Part shown: positions 54,043 to 63,505 of the stretch, piece by piece
Numbering within the stretch: position 1 is the stretch's first letter
How the letters are laid out: every line of letters begins with the position of its first letter
Source of the DNA: DATDAH01 sp963725155
GTDB taxonomy: Bacteria; Actinomycetota; Acidimicrobiia; Acidimicrobiales; DATDAH01
Assembly: GCA_963725155.1 (NCBI GenBank)
Contig: CAVRXU010000002.1
Location: 1,010,666-1,074,665, forward strand
DNA length: 64,000 nt
Direction: 5' to 3'
Translations under genes and position numbers: made by a program
The notes under the pieces: model-generated
Databases searched by the model: none
The model's input: the letters and a program-made list of their open reading frames with translations, nothing else
What the model was told of the DNA's origin: nothing

Positions 54043-54200
54043 TCTTCGGGCTCGGCGCCGGCGAGGAGGATGGCCGGCGCGAAGGTGCTAACGACGAGCC
54101 GCACCGAGGCGACGGCGAGTTGTTTGGCGAAGGTCTCCGCGCCCCACACGATGAGCGCAACGCCACCGATCACCTCGGCTAACGAGAGGGCGATCGACAT
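54043..54200 (-). pseudogene. Fragment of a Ca2+/Na+ antiporter-like membrane protein
   Basis: From an ATG at 54200: SLAEVIGGVALIVWGAETFA, VRLVVSTFAPAILLAGAEPE. The STF...AGAEPEEL block is the conserved alpha-repeat motif of cation/Ca2+ exchangers. The protein breaks right after it, joined in another frame to the fragment below, so a deletion probably fused two gene remnants near 54042. Confidence 0.55.
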
Positions 54201-54223
54201 TGGTCTCTGGGCTCGGTGGGTGT

Positions 54224-54592
54224 CTAGATGGCGCCGGCGAGGGCGATGCCGATGCCGGCGGCGGCGATGCCCGCGGCGAGGCTGGCGGACAGGTTGAGCA
54301 AGGCGGTGGCGATCGAGCCGTTCTCGACGAGGCGCACGCTTTCGTAGGCCACGGTGGACCAGGTCGAATATGCGCCAGCGGCGCCGGTGGCGAGCACGAT
54401 TCGCGGGGTGTCGGGGAAGCCTCGGTAGAGGGCGAGGCCGGTGATGAACCCGACTGCGATGGAGGCGGTGAGGTTGACGACGAGGGTCCCGAACGGGAAC
54501 TCGCCGCCGGTGCGGTCCTGGACCGCGCCGTCGATGAGGTAGCGAAGCGGGGCGCCGATGGCCCCGGCGATCGCCAGCGCCGCGATCAGCAT
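54224..54592 (-). CDS. crcB: Fluoride channel subunit CrcB/Fluc
   Basis: 122 residues, four helices. GAPLRYLIDGAVQ, FPFGTLVVNLTAS (channel Asn) and GAYSTWSTVAYES in place of the usual GGLTTFSTF. It pairs with the other CrcB copy here to form the dual-topology fluoride exporter. Overlaps the DUF190 gene by one base. Confidence 0.9.
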   Translation of the reverse strand: MLIAALAIAGAIGAPLRYLIDGAVQDRTGGEFPFGTLVVNLTASIAVGFITGLALYRGFPDTPRIVLATGAAGAYSTWSTVAYESVRLVENGSIATALLNLSASLAAGIAAAGIGIALAGAI

Positions 54593-54945
54593 CAGGACTC
54601 GTCCTGGTTTGAGGTTCGGCCGACGTACTTGACGACCAGGACGTCATCGATGATGACGAGGCCCTCGGTGATCAGGTCGTCGAGGGCGGGCAGGAACTCG
54701 TTGATGTGGTCGTCGGTGTCGACGATGACCACCGCGATGGGGAGGTCTTCGGACAGGCTGAGGATGCGGCTGGTGTGGAGGTGGTTGGAGGCGCCGAAGC
54801 CTTCGACGCCGCGGAACACGCTCGCTCCGGCGAGGCCGGCTTGCTGGGCGCGGTGAACAATCTCGGTGGCCAGGTTGTGGTGGCCGAATCGGTCGGCTTC
54901 GCCGACGAAGATCGTGAGGCGCTTCTGTGGGCCTTGCAGTTTCAT
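54592..54945 (-). CDS. DUF190 family protein
   Basis: 117 residues. GPQKRLTIFVGEADRFGHHN, LAGASVFRGVEGFGASNHLH and a VIVDTDDHINEFLPALDDLI stretch mark DUF190, a PII-like ferredoxin-fold family often encoded with crcB. Thought to regulate or bind near the channel. Placed between the two crcB genes, with overlaps on both sides. Confidence 0.9.
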   Translation of the reverse strand: MKLQGPQKRLTIFVGEADRFGHHNLATEIVHRAQQAGLAGASVFRGVEGFGASNHLHTSRILSLSEDLPIAVVIVDTDDHINEFLPALDDLITEGLVIIDDVLVVKYVGRTSNQDES

Positions 54946-55469
54946 GTCAGTTCTCCTGGCGGCCGTCCCGCTCCGAGGGGAAGCCATCGTCCGATGATCA
55001 GCCCGACCCACACGGCCAAGCCGCCGGCAGCGACGGTCGCCGCCAGATACAACGCAGCGGTGTCAGTTCTGTCGTCTCTGACCAGCAGGGAGATCTCCAC
55101 GACCATCGTCGAGAAGGTCGACAGCGCGGCCAGGAACCCGGTGGCGATCAGCGGTCGCAGATACCGGCTAGGCCCGAGCCGCTCGACCAGCAGCACCAGC
55201 ACAACACCGATGCCCAGGCACCCCGCGGTGTTGGTCAGAAAGGTGGCCGTAGGGAACCCGGCGGCTGTCGGGTGGATGGTCTGGGCGATCTCGTACCGCA
55301 ACGGAGACCCGACCGCTCCGCCCACCGCAATGACCGCGAGCACATCGAGTTGCACCCGCGACCACCGGCCTCCGGACCTATGGTCCGCCGACGATGGTCG
55401 CCCGGGGGCCGGATCGGGATCGATCGGCAGGCCCGCAGGTGCGAGCGGATGATCCTTCTCGCTCGTCAT
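54942..55469 (-). CDS. crcB: Fluoride channel subunit CrcB/Fluc, second copy
   Basis: 175 residues from the ATG at 55469. An upstream in-frame ATG at 55526 lies inside the riboswitch and cannot be the start. About 45 hydrophilic residues precede four helices with GSPLRYEIAQ, FPTATFLTNTAG (channel Asn) and LAALSTFSTMVVE. First gene of the crcB-DUF190-crcB operon. A seven-codon frame (55490 to 55467) ends overlapping this start and could couple its translation. Confidence 0.9.
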   Translation of the reverse strand: MTSEKDHPLAPAGLPIDPDPAPGRPSSADHRSGGRWSRVQLDVLAVIAVGGAVGSPLRYEIAQTIHPTAAGFPTATFLTNTAGCLGIGVVLVLLVERLGPSRYLRPLIATGFLAALSTFSTMVVEISLLVRDDRTDTAALYLAATVAAGGLAVWVGLIIGRWLPLGAGRPPGELT

Positions 55470-55515
55470 CGGTGTTCGACCCGGCCCATCCTCGGTCCTC
55501 TCGAAATCGGACGCT

Positions 55516-55563
55516 GCAGGAGTCATTGGGCCGGGGGGCCGGATAAGGGCGAACTCCACCGCC
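55516..55563 (-). ncRNA. Fluoride riboswitch (crcB motif)
   Basis: On the minus strand the leader reads GGCGGTGGAGTTCGCC, a short linker, a GGCC-CCC-GGCC stem, then CAATGACTCCTGC. This matches the crcB-motif RNA position by position (GGCGAUGG-GUUCGCC, stem, UAAUGAC-CCUAC), including the pseudoknot partners. It starts 94 bases before the crcB ATG. Fluoride binding would switch on the exporter operon; the expression platform between 55516 and 55469 is not obvious. Confidence 0.88.
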
Positions 55564-55804
55564 GCTTCGCGAAATCGTAGCTGACTACGCGGCCAGCCGG
55601 CCCCCTTGCCGGATGGCGGCTGCGAGCGCCGGTGACCGGCTGCCCAGGCCGGGCCTGTGCAATTGCTCGGGGTGGGATCTGGCAGCGAGGCGATCCGCCG
55701 GCTCCGTCGGTGTTCGGCTAAGGCACGTAGCAGGCACGTGGGCTCTTCCCTGAGCTGATGACCCGCCCATTTCCCCAGGTCAGACGGCAATTCGGGTGCC
55801 CAGC

Positions 55805-55858
55805 GAGCGCTATGCCCGCAACGTAGAGGCCGGCGGTTCGAGTTCGCTCACCTCCGCC
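55805..55858 (+). repeat. tRNA-Ala 3'-part copy (att-like site 3)
   Basis: From GAGCGCTA to CCTCCGCC this repeats the tRNA-Ala sequence from the D-arm end onward, with CGTT to TGCC in the anticodon stem side, one C to T in the T-arm, and a changed 3' end. It is more decayed than site 2 and would mark the far end of the older element. Confidence 0.7.
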
Positions 55859-55888
55859 TGAGGTTGTCCTGGTGAGGGGTTTTTTCGG

Positions 55889-56278
55889 CTACGAGGCTTC
55901 GCCGTCAGCCCGGTCCTCTGAAGGCTCGCGGGCAGGCAGACATGCAGAGGGGGGGAGGCGGAGGACCTGGCCGGGGTGGATGAGGTCGGGGTCGTCGGGG
56001 TCGAGCAGGCGGTCCCGGTTGATGTCGATCATGGCCAGCCAGGGCTCGAGCACCTCGTCGTCGTCGGGCGTCCGCCCGAGGTGGTTCTGGACCACTTGCT
56101 CGGCGATGGACCAGAACGAGTCCCCTGGGGCGACGATGATCGACCCCTCGGACGCGTTCGCGTCAGACCATGCGGCATCACGCCACTGACGGTCCCACTC
56201 GCCTCTGCGTTTGGCGGAGTAGACCAGGCCGGTGAAGGCCGCGACGGCCACGAAGCCACAAATGCGTTTCACGCTCAC
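55889..56278 (-). CDS. LysM-domain membrane protein
   Basis: 129 residues from GTG 56278 (or 56272). A membrane helix (about 6-21, ICGFVAVAAFTGLVYS) is followed by a LysM domain: IIVAPGDSFWSIAEQVV, AMIDINRDRLLDPDDPDLIH, PGQVLRLP. It should bind peptidoglycan outside the membrane. No enzyme domain. It lies just beyond the island edge. Confidence 0.82.
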   Translation of the reverse strand: MSVKRICGFVAVAAFTGLVYSAKRRGEWDRQWRDAAWSDANASEGSIIVAPGDSFWSIAEQVVQNHLGRTPDDDEVLEPWLAMIDINRDRLLDPDDPDLIHPGQVLRLPPSACLPAREPSEDRADGEAS

Positions 56279-56956
56279 ACTGCCACCGCCCGGAAGCTTC
56301 GCACATAAGGTTTCGGCTGGCCGCGGTGATGGCTGCCTACACCGCAATGGAGCCTGGTCAGCTACGAATGGATGGTCGACCACACCCTGACGCGTGCGCA
56401 GAGATTGTCGGGTTCTCGCCGACCTTGTCGAGGCCGTTATTCGTGCGCCACCGCATCGTGCGTCTGCGCTGGACAGTGGCGCACGCTGCTCAGACAGATC
56501 GCCTTGGGCGCGGCGATGGATCCGCAGTTGCTCGACGACGTCAACACCGAACTCGACCGAATCCGGGCGGACATCTTCGGCTGATGTTCGGTGGGCCCCT
56601 GGCCGGCCTGTCTACTGGTCAGCCGAAGCGGTGGCTGAGGCGACTACCTGTGCGCCAGAGCCCCCACCAGAGTGCCGCGGACAGCACCAGCGTCTCCACG
56701 TAGAACCCGCCGTGCCCATCGGTCTGGTCGTCGGTGGTCATCGCTCGGCTGGGACCAGCCGCGGGCGGATGGGAGAGCGTTGGTCGAGAGGTCCGGCCGG
56801 CATGTCCCAGACGGTGGCCAGCCGGTCCGCAGCTCATGGTCCTTCGCTCGCACTGTCGCATGCCATTCCATCGACATCGAGGCCCGGCGCCTGAAGCAAA
56901 TGGGCGACAGAGATGTCCAACGGGCGCCCAGTCCTTGCGTCGCCGACGGGATCAGA
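56279..56956. other. 678-base stretch without a convincing gene
   Basis: I see no recognisable protein or RNA. A plus-strand frame ending at 56584 finishes DPQLLDDVNTELDRIRADIF, which looks like a real protein end but has no plausible beginning. The one candidate gene is the 40-residue frame listed separately. Confidence 0.4.
56619..56741 (-). CDS. Possible 40-residue membrane peptide
   Basis: From an ATG at 56741: an acidic TTDDQTDGHGGF start, one helix (YVETLVLSAALWWGLW) and a basic end. The amphipathic order is reasonable for a small membrane protein, but there is no other support. Confidence 0.3.
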   Translation of the reverse strand: MTTDDQTDGHGGFYVETLVLSAALWWGLWRTGSRLSHRFG

Positions 56957-59900
56957 TCAGGACTGCGTGTATTCGACGTGGAGGACGGGGGCGCGGGTGC
57001 CGTTGAAGGCCTCGGCGATCCGGCGGCCGGTGCCGGTGAGGATCAGGGCCAGCGCGTTGCCTGAGGTCCAGCCCGCCCGACCGGTGATCTCGGTGATGAC
57101 CGGGCTGAGGTTCGGGGTGCGTTGGGCCGGGCCGGCGACCTGGATCGTCGGCCAGGCGGGGGGCGCCCAGGACACCGCCGCGGCCGTCCTGGCCCGCGAG
57201 GAGACGTTGGCCAGCGCGTTGGTGAAGGTGGTGGCGTTGTCCGCGGCTTGGCCGCGGATGACCAGGGAGGCGGCCGCCGAGGCCGTTTCGTCGGTCTCGA
57301 ACTGCACGTAGGCGTTGGTGATGGTCGCGCCGCGGGGGATCGAGATGGCGCCGAACCGCAACCCCACCGTCTGGACCACGGTGCCGTCGGTGACGAGCTC
57401 GAGGTCGGAGCTGGTGAGATCCACCGAGTTGTTGACCGAGGACTCCTCGGCGTCGTCGGAGCTGGCTGCGACCGCCCGATCCAGGGTCGCCGGACCGGGA
57501 TCCGAGGCGGTGATGGTCACCTCGTCGAAGGCGCTGAGGTCGCCGTCGGTGGCGGTGAGGCGGAGCACGTAGGTGCCGGCGGTGCTGAAGCCGACGGTGG
57601 TGGCCGGGTTGGCGGCGTTGGTGAAGGTGGCGGTGCCCGGCCCGCTGACCTGGGTCCACTGTGAGGTCACCGGGTTGCCCTGCGGGAGCCCGTCGTCGCT
57701 CACCGAACCGGCGAGGGAAGCCAGGGCAGGCCGGATGACGGACCCGTCGGGGCCCGCACCGACCACCGGCGCGGCATTGACCGGTCCGTTGGACAGCGTG
57801 TATTCGACGTGGAGGACGGGGCGCGGGTGCCGTTGAAGGCCTCGGCGATCCGGCGGCCGGTGCCGGTGAGGATCAGGGCCAGCGCGTTGCCTGAGGTCCA
57901 GCCCGCCCGACCGGTGATCTCGGTGATGACCGGGCTGAGGTTCGGGGTGCGTTGGGCCGGGCCGGCGACCTGGATCGTCGGCCAGGCGGGGGGCGCCCAG
58001 GACACCGCCGCGGCCGTCCTGGCCCGCGAGGAGACGTTGGCCAGCGCGTTGGTGAAGGTGGTGGCGTTGTCCGCGGCTTGGCCGCGGATGACCAGGGAGG
58101 CGGCCGCCGAGGCCGTTTCGTCGGTCTCGAACTGCACGTAGGCGTTGGTGATGGTCGCGCCGCGGGGGATCGAGATGGCGCCGAACCGCAACCCCACCGT
58201 CTGGACCACGGTGCCGTCGGTGACGAGCTCGAGGTCGGAGCTGGTGAGATCCACCGAGTTGTTGACCGAGGACTCCTCGGCGTCGTCGGAGCTGGCTGCG
58301 ACCGCCCGATCCAGGGTCGCCGGACCGGGATCCGAGGCGGTGATGGTCACCTCGTCGAAGGCGCTGAGGTCGCCGTCGGTGGCGGTGAGGCGGAGCACGT
58401 AGGTGCCGGCGGTGCTGAAGCCGACGGTGGTGGCCGGGTTGGCGGCGTTGGTGAAGGTGGCGGTGCCCGGCCCGCTGACCTGGGTCCACTGTGAGGTCAC
58501 CGGGTTGCCCTGCGGGAGCCCGTCGTCGCTCACCGAACCGGCGAGGGAAGCCAGGGCAGGCCGGATGACGGACCCGTCGGGGCCCGCACCGACCACCGGC
58601 GCGGCATTGACCGGCACGGCGGGCTGGACGTCGATCGTCACCTCGTCGAAGGCGCTGAGGTCGCCGTCGGTGGCGGTGAGGCGAAGCACGTAGGTGCCGG
58701 CGGTGCTGAAGCCGACGGTGGTGGCCGGGTTGGCGGCGTTGGTGAAGGTGGCGGTGCCCGGCCCGCTGACCTGGGTCCACTGTGAGGTCACCGGGTTGCC
58801 CTGCGGGAGCCCGTCGTCGCTCACCGAACCGGCGAGGGAAGCCAGAGCAGGCAGGACGACGGACGCGTCGGGGCCCGCCGCCACCACCGGCGCGGCGTTG
58901 ACGGGCACGTTGGGCTTGTTGATGGTGAGCGAGTCCAGCACCGCGCCGCTGGCGCAGACGACGTCGTCGTCGTGATCGGTGGGACCGCAGACGGCCTCGA
59001 GGTGCAGGGACGTCGCGGTCACGTCGACGCGGAGGTGGGCGAGGTGGTGTGCCCGGAACGCGGTGCGAGGGTCGGTCGTCGGCCACGTGGACTCGACAGA
59101 GCCACCGGTACCGGCGGTGAGGTGCACCACGTTGTGGATCGGTGCGTACCGCTCGTAGACGTGGGCGTGGCCGTTGAGGTCGAGCACGTACTTCGAATAG
59201 TTGTCACCGAGCCCGTCGAGGATCGTGGCCAGCGCGGCGACGCCGCCGGGGTTTCCGGTGGAATAGGCCGGTCGGTGACCGAAGGTCACGATGAAGTTGA
59301 TGGTCGGGTCCGCCTGGGCCGCGGCCATGACCGAACCCACGGCTGTGCTCCATGCCGGCCAGGTGGCCGTGGTGTACCGCTCCGGGTAGGAGATGAACCG
59401 CACCCCGGCGCTGTCGAACCAGCCCCAGTCCTCACCACAGCAACCGAGGGCGGGCGCGCCCGGCGAGGCCTGTGCGTGCGGGATGGCGAACCGACCCTTG
59501 TAGTTGCGGAGGTCGTCGTTCGCGCTCTCCCATTCTTCGTCGCCCCACACGGGCATGTAGGCCGCGTTCTGGCTCCACGCCATCGCATCGTTGAAGTGTT
59601 GGTCGACCCCGTCCTGCCCGGACTGGCTCCCGTACGTGAGGTCACCCAGGCCGAGGACGAAGGACGGGGCGTCGGTTGCGATCGCCGTCATCAATGCCGC
59701 CACCCGCGGCCGATTCACCGTCGAGCCGATGTCACCCACGGCGTCGAACCGGGTCGTCCCCGTCGGCGGCGCGGCGAACACGGCGTCGGGCCCGCCATCG
59801 ATCGAGTAGTGGTAGCTCGTGTCCGGGGCCAGCCCGGAGACTGACGCCTCCCACCACGGTCCCCCGGTGGAGGACGGGGTGACGCTCGGCGGTTGGGCCT

Positions 59901-60957
59901 GCACCGTGGTCCCATAGGAGGTGGTCGTCCCGTACCTCAGCTCACCGTTGCCACCCCGCCAGTCCACCGCCACCGAGGTCGGGCCGGTGAAGGACCAGTG
60001 GACCTCGCTCACGTACGTCGCCGGAGCCCGGACGTCCACGGTCACGTCGTCGGACGCGCTCTTGTCGCCATCGGATCCGGTCAGCCGCAGCGTGTAGACC
60101 CCCGGGTCGGTGAACGACACCTGGGTGGCGGCCGCCGTCGGGTCGACGAAGGCCGCGGTGCCCGGCCCGCTCACCTGGCTCCAGGCCGCCGTGACCGGGT
60201 TCCCCGCCGGTAGCCCGTCGTCGCCGACGGTCCCGGCCAGAGAGGCCGACGACGGGAAGGTCACCATCTGATCCGACCCGGCCAGAACGGTCGGCGCGTT
60301 GTTGGGAGGTGGATCGCTGGCCAGCTCCAGGTGCAGGACCGGCGCGGCGCCGCCCCGGAAGGACTCTGCCGTCCGTTTGCCGGTCCCGGTGATGATCACC
60401 GCGATGGCGTTGTTGGCCGCCCACCCCGGCCGGTTGACCACTTCCTGGACCACCGCCGCCAGGTTCGGCGTCCGTTGGCCAGGGCCGGCGGCCCCTGCCG
60501 TCCACGACACCGGGTTCCACGAGACGAACGTGTTCGTGCGGGGCCGACTCGAGACGTTCCCGGTGGCGGTCGTGAACGTCGCCGCCGTGTCCGCGGCCTG
60601 GGCGCGGACCACCAGGGAGGTCGCGGTCGACCCGGTCGCGTCGGCCTGGAACTGGACCCAGGCATTGGTCACGGCCGACCCAGGGGGGATCGCCAGGTTG
60701 GTGAAACGCATGCCGACCGTCTGGTTGCCACGCGAGCCGTCCAGGACGAGCTCGAGATCGCCGCTGGCGAGATCGACCGACCCGTTGTCCGCCTCTTCGG
60801 CATCGTCCGCATCGGCGACCACCGGTCGGTCGATCACGGTCACGGCCGCGCCGGCCGGCGCCGCCAGCGGGACGATCCCCGCGAGAAGGGCCATGGCCGC
60901 GATCACGACCAGCGCGGAGCCTCGTGTCGGCCCTCGCCGTTGCATTGACGCGCTCAT
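56957..60957 (-). CDS. Large secreted purple-acid-phosphatase-like protein with PKD and repeat domains (one frameshift)
   Basis: 1333 residues when one base lost from a G-run near 57817 is restored. Start at ATG 60957 (GGGAGGGACAGGG upstream). Signal peptide, a DNRLRE-like beta domain (AVTNAWVQFQADA), a PKD domain, then a metallophosphatase: FDAVGDIG, LGLGDLTYG, WGDEEWE, VTFGHRPAYS and LNGHAHVYERY (about residues 410-640). Then three PKD domains (each with DGLPQGNPVTSQWTQVSGPG) and two further DNRLRE-like domains. Probably releases phosphate outside the cell; the beta domains should attach it to surfaces. The last two PKD-DNRLRE units are near-identical. Confidence 0.85.
56965..58614. repeat. 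Near-perfect tandem duplication of about 0.82-0.83 kb within the phosphatase gene
   Basis: 56965-57778 recurs at 57796-58608 with an offset of 831 then 830 bases; the only difference I find is one G missing from the second copy at about 57817. Each unit encodes one PKD and one DNRLRE-like domain. A third, shorter PKD-only match follows at about 58629-58840. Confidence 0.85.
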
Positions 60958-61093
60958 CCCTGTCCCTCCCGACCTGGGCGCCCCGGATTCCGAGGAGGTC
61001 GAGCCAGCGGCCACTCTTTCATCCTCAGCCCACGATTCCAAGGCAGCCTCTCGGGGGTCCGATCAGCGAGCGGTCAGGTCGACGTCCCTCATC

Positions 61094-62235
61094 TCACGGG
61101 CGGTGCCAGGTGTGGCCGAACCAGCGCTGCACGCGGCTCGTGCCGAACTCGACCTTGTCGGCCACGTACGCCTCCGACGGCCCGTCCAACGTGCCGGACG
61201 GGGGCTGGCCGCTCACGAAGGTGACGTCGACCTTGGCCACCTGGTCCTTGCCGAACTCGAGGTAGCACATCCCATGACCGTCGTACTCGGCTGAGGGCGT
61301 CGCCCCCGTACCCGCGCCGCGATGGCCTCGGCCACGACGACGGCTTGGCCTTCGGCGAACACCCCGGCCTTCGGCGTACCCACGCTGCTGACGTCCCCGA
61401 CGGCGTAGACGTCGGGGAACGAGGTCTCCAGGGTGAGGGGGTCGACCGGGATCCAGCCGTCCACCGTCATGCCTGAGGCCTCGACCACCTCGGGGGCCCG
61501 GTGGACGGGGATGCCCAGGAAGAGGTCGTAGGGCATCTCGCTGTCGTCGCTGAGCAGGGCAACCTTGCGGCCGGGGTCGAGGCCCCGGACCAGGCGATCG
61601 GGCACCCAGTCGATGCCGCGCTCGGCGAAGGCCTCGAGCAGCGCGGCCGACGCCGCGGGCGAGGGCGGGACGGGGGCGCCGAGGGGCATGACGAGGGCGA
61701 TCGAGGACTGTGCCCGCTGCCCGCGCTCCGTCAGGTGGTCGTGCATCAGGAGCGCGGTCTCGCTCGGTGCAGGCGGGCACTTGAACGGGGTGGAGGTGAC
61801 CCCGACGATCACGCGCCCACCCTCGAAGTCGGCCAGGACGTCGCGGAGGCCGAATGCGCCGGCCACGGTGTAGAACTCGTGGCCGCCCTCGATCAGCCCC
61901 GGTGTGGCGTCCGGATGCAGATCGGCCCCGAGCGCCACCACCAGGATGTCGGCGTCGAAGGGGCCGGCCTCGGTCTCGACCCGCTTGGCGACCGGGTCGA
62001 TCGCGGTCACCGCCGACTGGACGAAGGTCACGCCCGGCTTGACGAGGTCGGCGTACGAGTGATGCACCGACTCGGCGGGGACCTTGCCGAACATGACGTC
62101 CAACTTCGAGAACCCGAACACGAATCCGTCGCTCTGGTCGATCAGCACGACGTCGACCTCGTCGCCGAACTCGTCGGACAACAAGGTCGTCAGCTCCAAG
62201 CCCCCGAAGCCGGCCCCGAGGATCACGATGCGCAC
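61094..62235 (-). CDS. FAD/NAD(P)-binding oxidoreductase (sulfide:quinone oxidoreductase-like), one frameshift
   Basis: 380 residues after restoring one G near 61305. N-terminal FAD loop VILGAGFGGLELTTLL, LIDQSDGFVFGFSKLD, GVTSTPFKCPPAPSETALLM (a Cys in the SQR-like position), VYAVGDVSSVGTPKAGVFAE, and in the second frame MCYLEFGKDQVAKVDVTF. The single visible catalytic-type Cys and membrane-type C-terminus fit sulfide:quinone or flavocytochrome-c-like oxidoreductases, but the usual third Cys is not obvious, so substrate is open. Confidence 0.82.
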
Positions 62236-62310
62236 GAACGGACGCTACCCCGACGACATCGGGCCCTCGGGCGGCCCGGCGGCGTCTGCTCCTGAGCCGA
62301 TGGCCCTCGT

Positions 62311-62734
62311 TCAGAGCGCAGGGCGCGAGGAGGGCCTCGGCGTCCTCGTCGCTGAGCCGGTCGGCCTTGGCCACCACGTCGGCCGGGACCCAGGCCGGGA
62401 AGGGCTGTTCCTCGACCCGGTGGCGGCCGGAGTCGGTGTGCTCCTCGTGGAGCGCGGCCAGGCGCTCGGGTGGGAACCGGTCGGCCAGCCGCAGGACAGC
62501 CGGCCACAGCCGACGGTGCACGAGCGTGACCTTGCCCTTCACCAGGCGGAGGCGGACCACGTCAGGCGACTCGTCCAGGTCGTTCAGGGCGGCGAAGATC
62601 TGGTGGCCCGCGGGATGGCCCCACCAGCTGCCCTTGATGGCCTCGCCCGCCACCAGGTCGGCGACGTTGGGGACCGGGCCCTTGGCCGATTGGAGGAGCA
62701 TCCCGTGCTCGACCAGGACCGCCATGACGTCCAC
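62311..62734 (-). CDS. Conserved hypothetical protein, probable frameshift near the stop
   Basis: About 140 residues, GTG start two bases after the tetR stop. HGMLLQSAKGPVPNVADLVA, GSWWGHPAGHQIFAALNDL and VTLVHRRLWPAVLRLADRF form a distinctive conserved protein of unknown role. As written, the frame continues against the next gene; one extra base in TGCGCTCTGA would give the stop TGA at 62311, where I expect the end. Confidence 0.6.
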
Positions 62735-62736
62735 GG

Positions 62737-63395
62737 TCAGAGCCCGAGGTCGGCGGCCAGCGCGTCGACGTGATGGGCGAAGAAGCCGTCATGGTCCGTC
62801 ACCACGTTGTGGGTGTGGCCGAAGAGCTCCAGGGAGACCAGCCCGAACAACGTGGCCCACGCCCCGAGGAGGGCGACACCCTGGGCCGGGGGGAGCGCCA
62901 ACCCGAGGCCGTCGGCGATTCGCTCGCCGTCCGCGGCCAGGGCGCCGGACACGGCCGGAAGGTCGGTCGGGGCCCCGGCGCCCCGCAGCGGCGCCGCCAG
63001 CGCGGCGTAGACCCGGGTGGCGGGGTCGATCGTGTCCTGCGGGGCGGCGTAGCCGGGCACGGGCGACCCGTAGAGAAGGGCGTACTCGTGCGGATTGGCC
63101 CGGGACCAGGCTCGCAGGGCGCCACAGGTCGTCCGCCAGCGCTCCCGGGGGCTCCCCTCGGCGGCGCCGGCCTGCTCGAGGGCGGCGCCCAACCGGTCGT
63201 AGCCGGCGATGATCAGGAGGGTGAGCAGTGCGTCCCGGCTCTCGACGTAGCGGTAGATGCCCGAGGACACCATGTCCAGCTCCCGGGCCACCGAGCGGAG
63301 CGAGGGCGGCGGCCCCGTCCGGCCAGCTGACGGCGACCCTCGGCGGTGATGTCGTCGAGCACGGCCTGACGGGCTCGTTCACGTTGTCCGGGCAT
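62737..63395 (-). CDS. TetR-family transcriptional regulator, one frameshift
   Basis: 219 residues after restoring one G near 63322. N-terminal helix-turn-helix: ARQAVLDDITAEGRRQLAG, then in the second frame SLRSVARELDMVSSGIYRYV. The C-terminal ligand domain matches the WHG-type (AALAADGERIADGLGLALPP, FGHTHNVV). It is divergent from the DDN-type reductase gene, and three operator boxes lie between them. Confidence 0.88.
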
Positions 63396-63419
63396 GCCGA
63401 CAGCATGCCACAGGAATGT

Positions 63420-63474
63420 GAGCAGTGCTCTTGACAGTGAGCGGTGCTCCAGCTATTGTGAGCACTGCTCACAA
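63420..63474 (+). promoter_or_regulatory. Promoter with three TetR-type operator boxes
   Basis: TTGACA (63431-63436) and TATTGT (63454-63459), 17 bases apart, form a strong promoter toward the reductase gene. Boxes GAGCAGTGCTC (63420), GAGCGGTGCTC (63439) and GAGCACTGCTC (63460, within the 19-base palindrome TTGTGAGCA-C-TGCTCACAA) are spaced 19 and 21 bases, two helical turns, and cover both promoter elements. Confidence 0.75.
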
Positions 63475-63505
63475 CACAGACCAGTGCTCTCAAGGGAGAC
63501 CACCG

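Larger units (their letters stand above)
49790..55858. mobile_element. tRNA-Ala-associated accessory region made of two tandem segments
   Basis: Copies of the tRNA 3' half end two cargo segments: 49790-52403 and 52404-55858. Contents include truncated genes (49834, 53866, 54043), a flavin monooxygenase with lower GC and more A/T-ending codons, a cyclase, and a fluoride-resistance operon. No integrase or transposase is left. The pattern fits repeated site-specific integration followed by decay. Confidence 0.65.

Noticed and set aside
55467..55526. ATG at 55526 as the crcB start
   Set aside because: The codon lies in the conserved AATGACTCC end of the fluoride riboswitch; the ATG at 55469 is the sensible start.
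34263..55563. Link between the FlK-like thioesterase and the fluoride operon
   Set aside because: They are 20 kb apart, one in core and one in island DNA, and FlK-like folds mostly act on ordinary acyl-CoAs.
56372..56584. 70-residue plus-strand gene
   Set aside because: Only the last 20-odd residues look protein-like; the beginning is Arg/Cys-rich and lacks a ribosome site.
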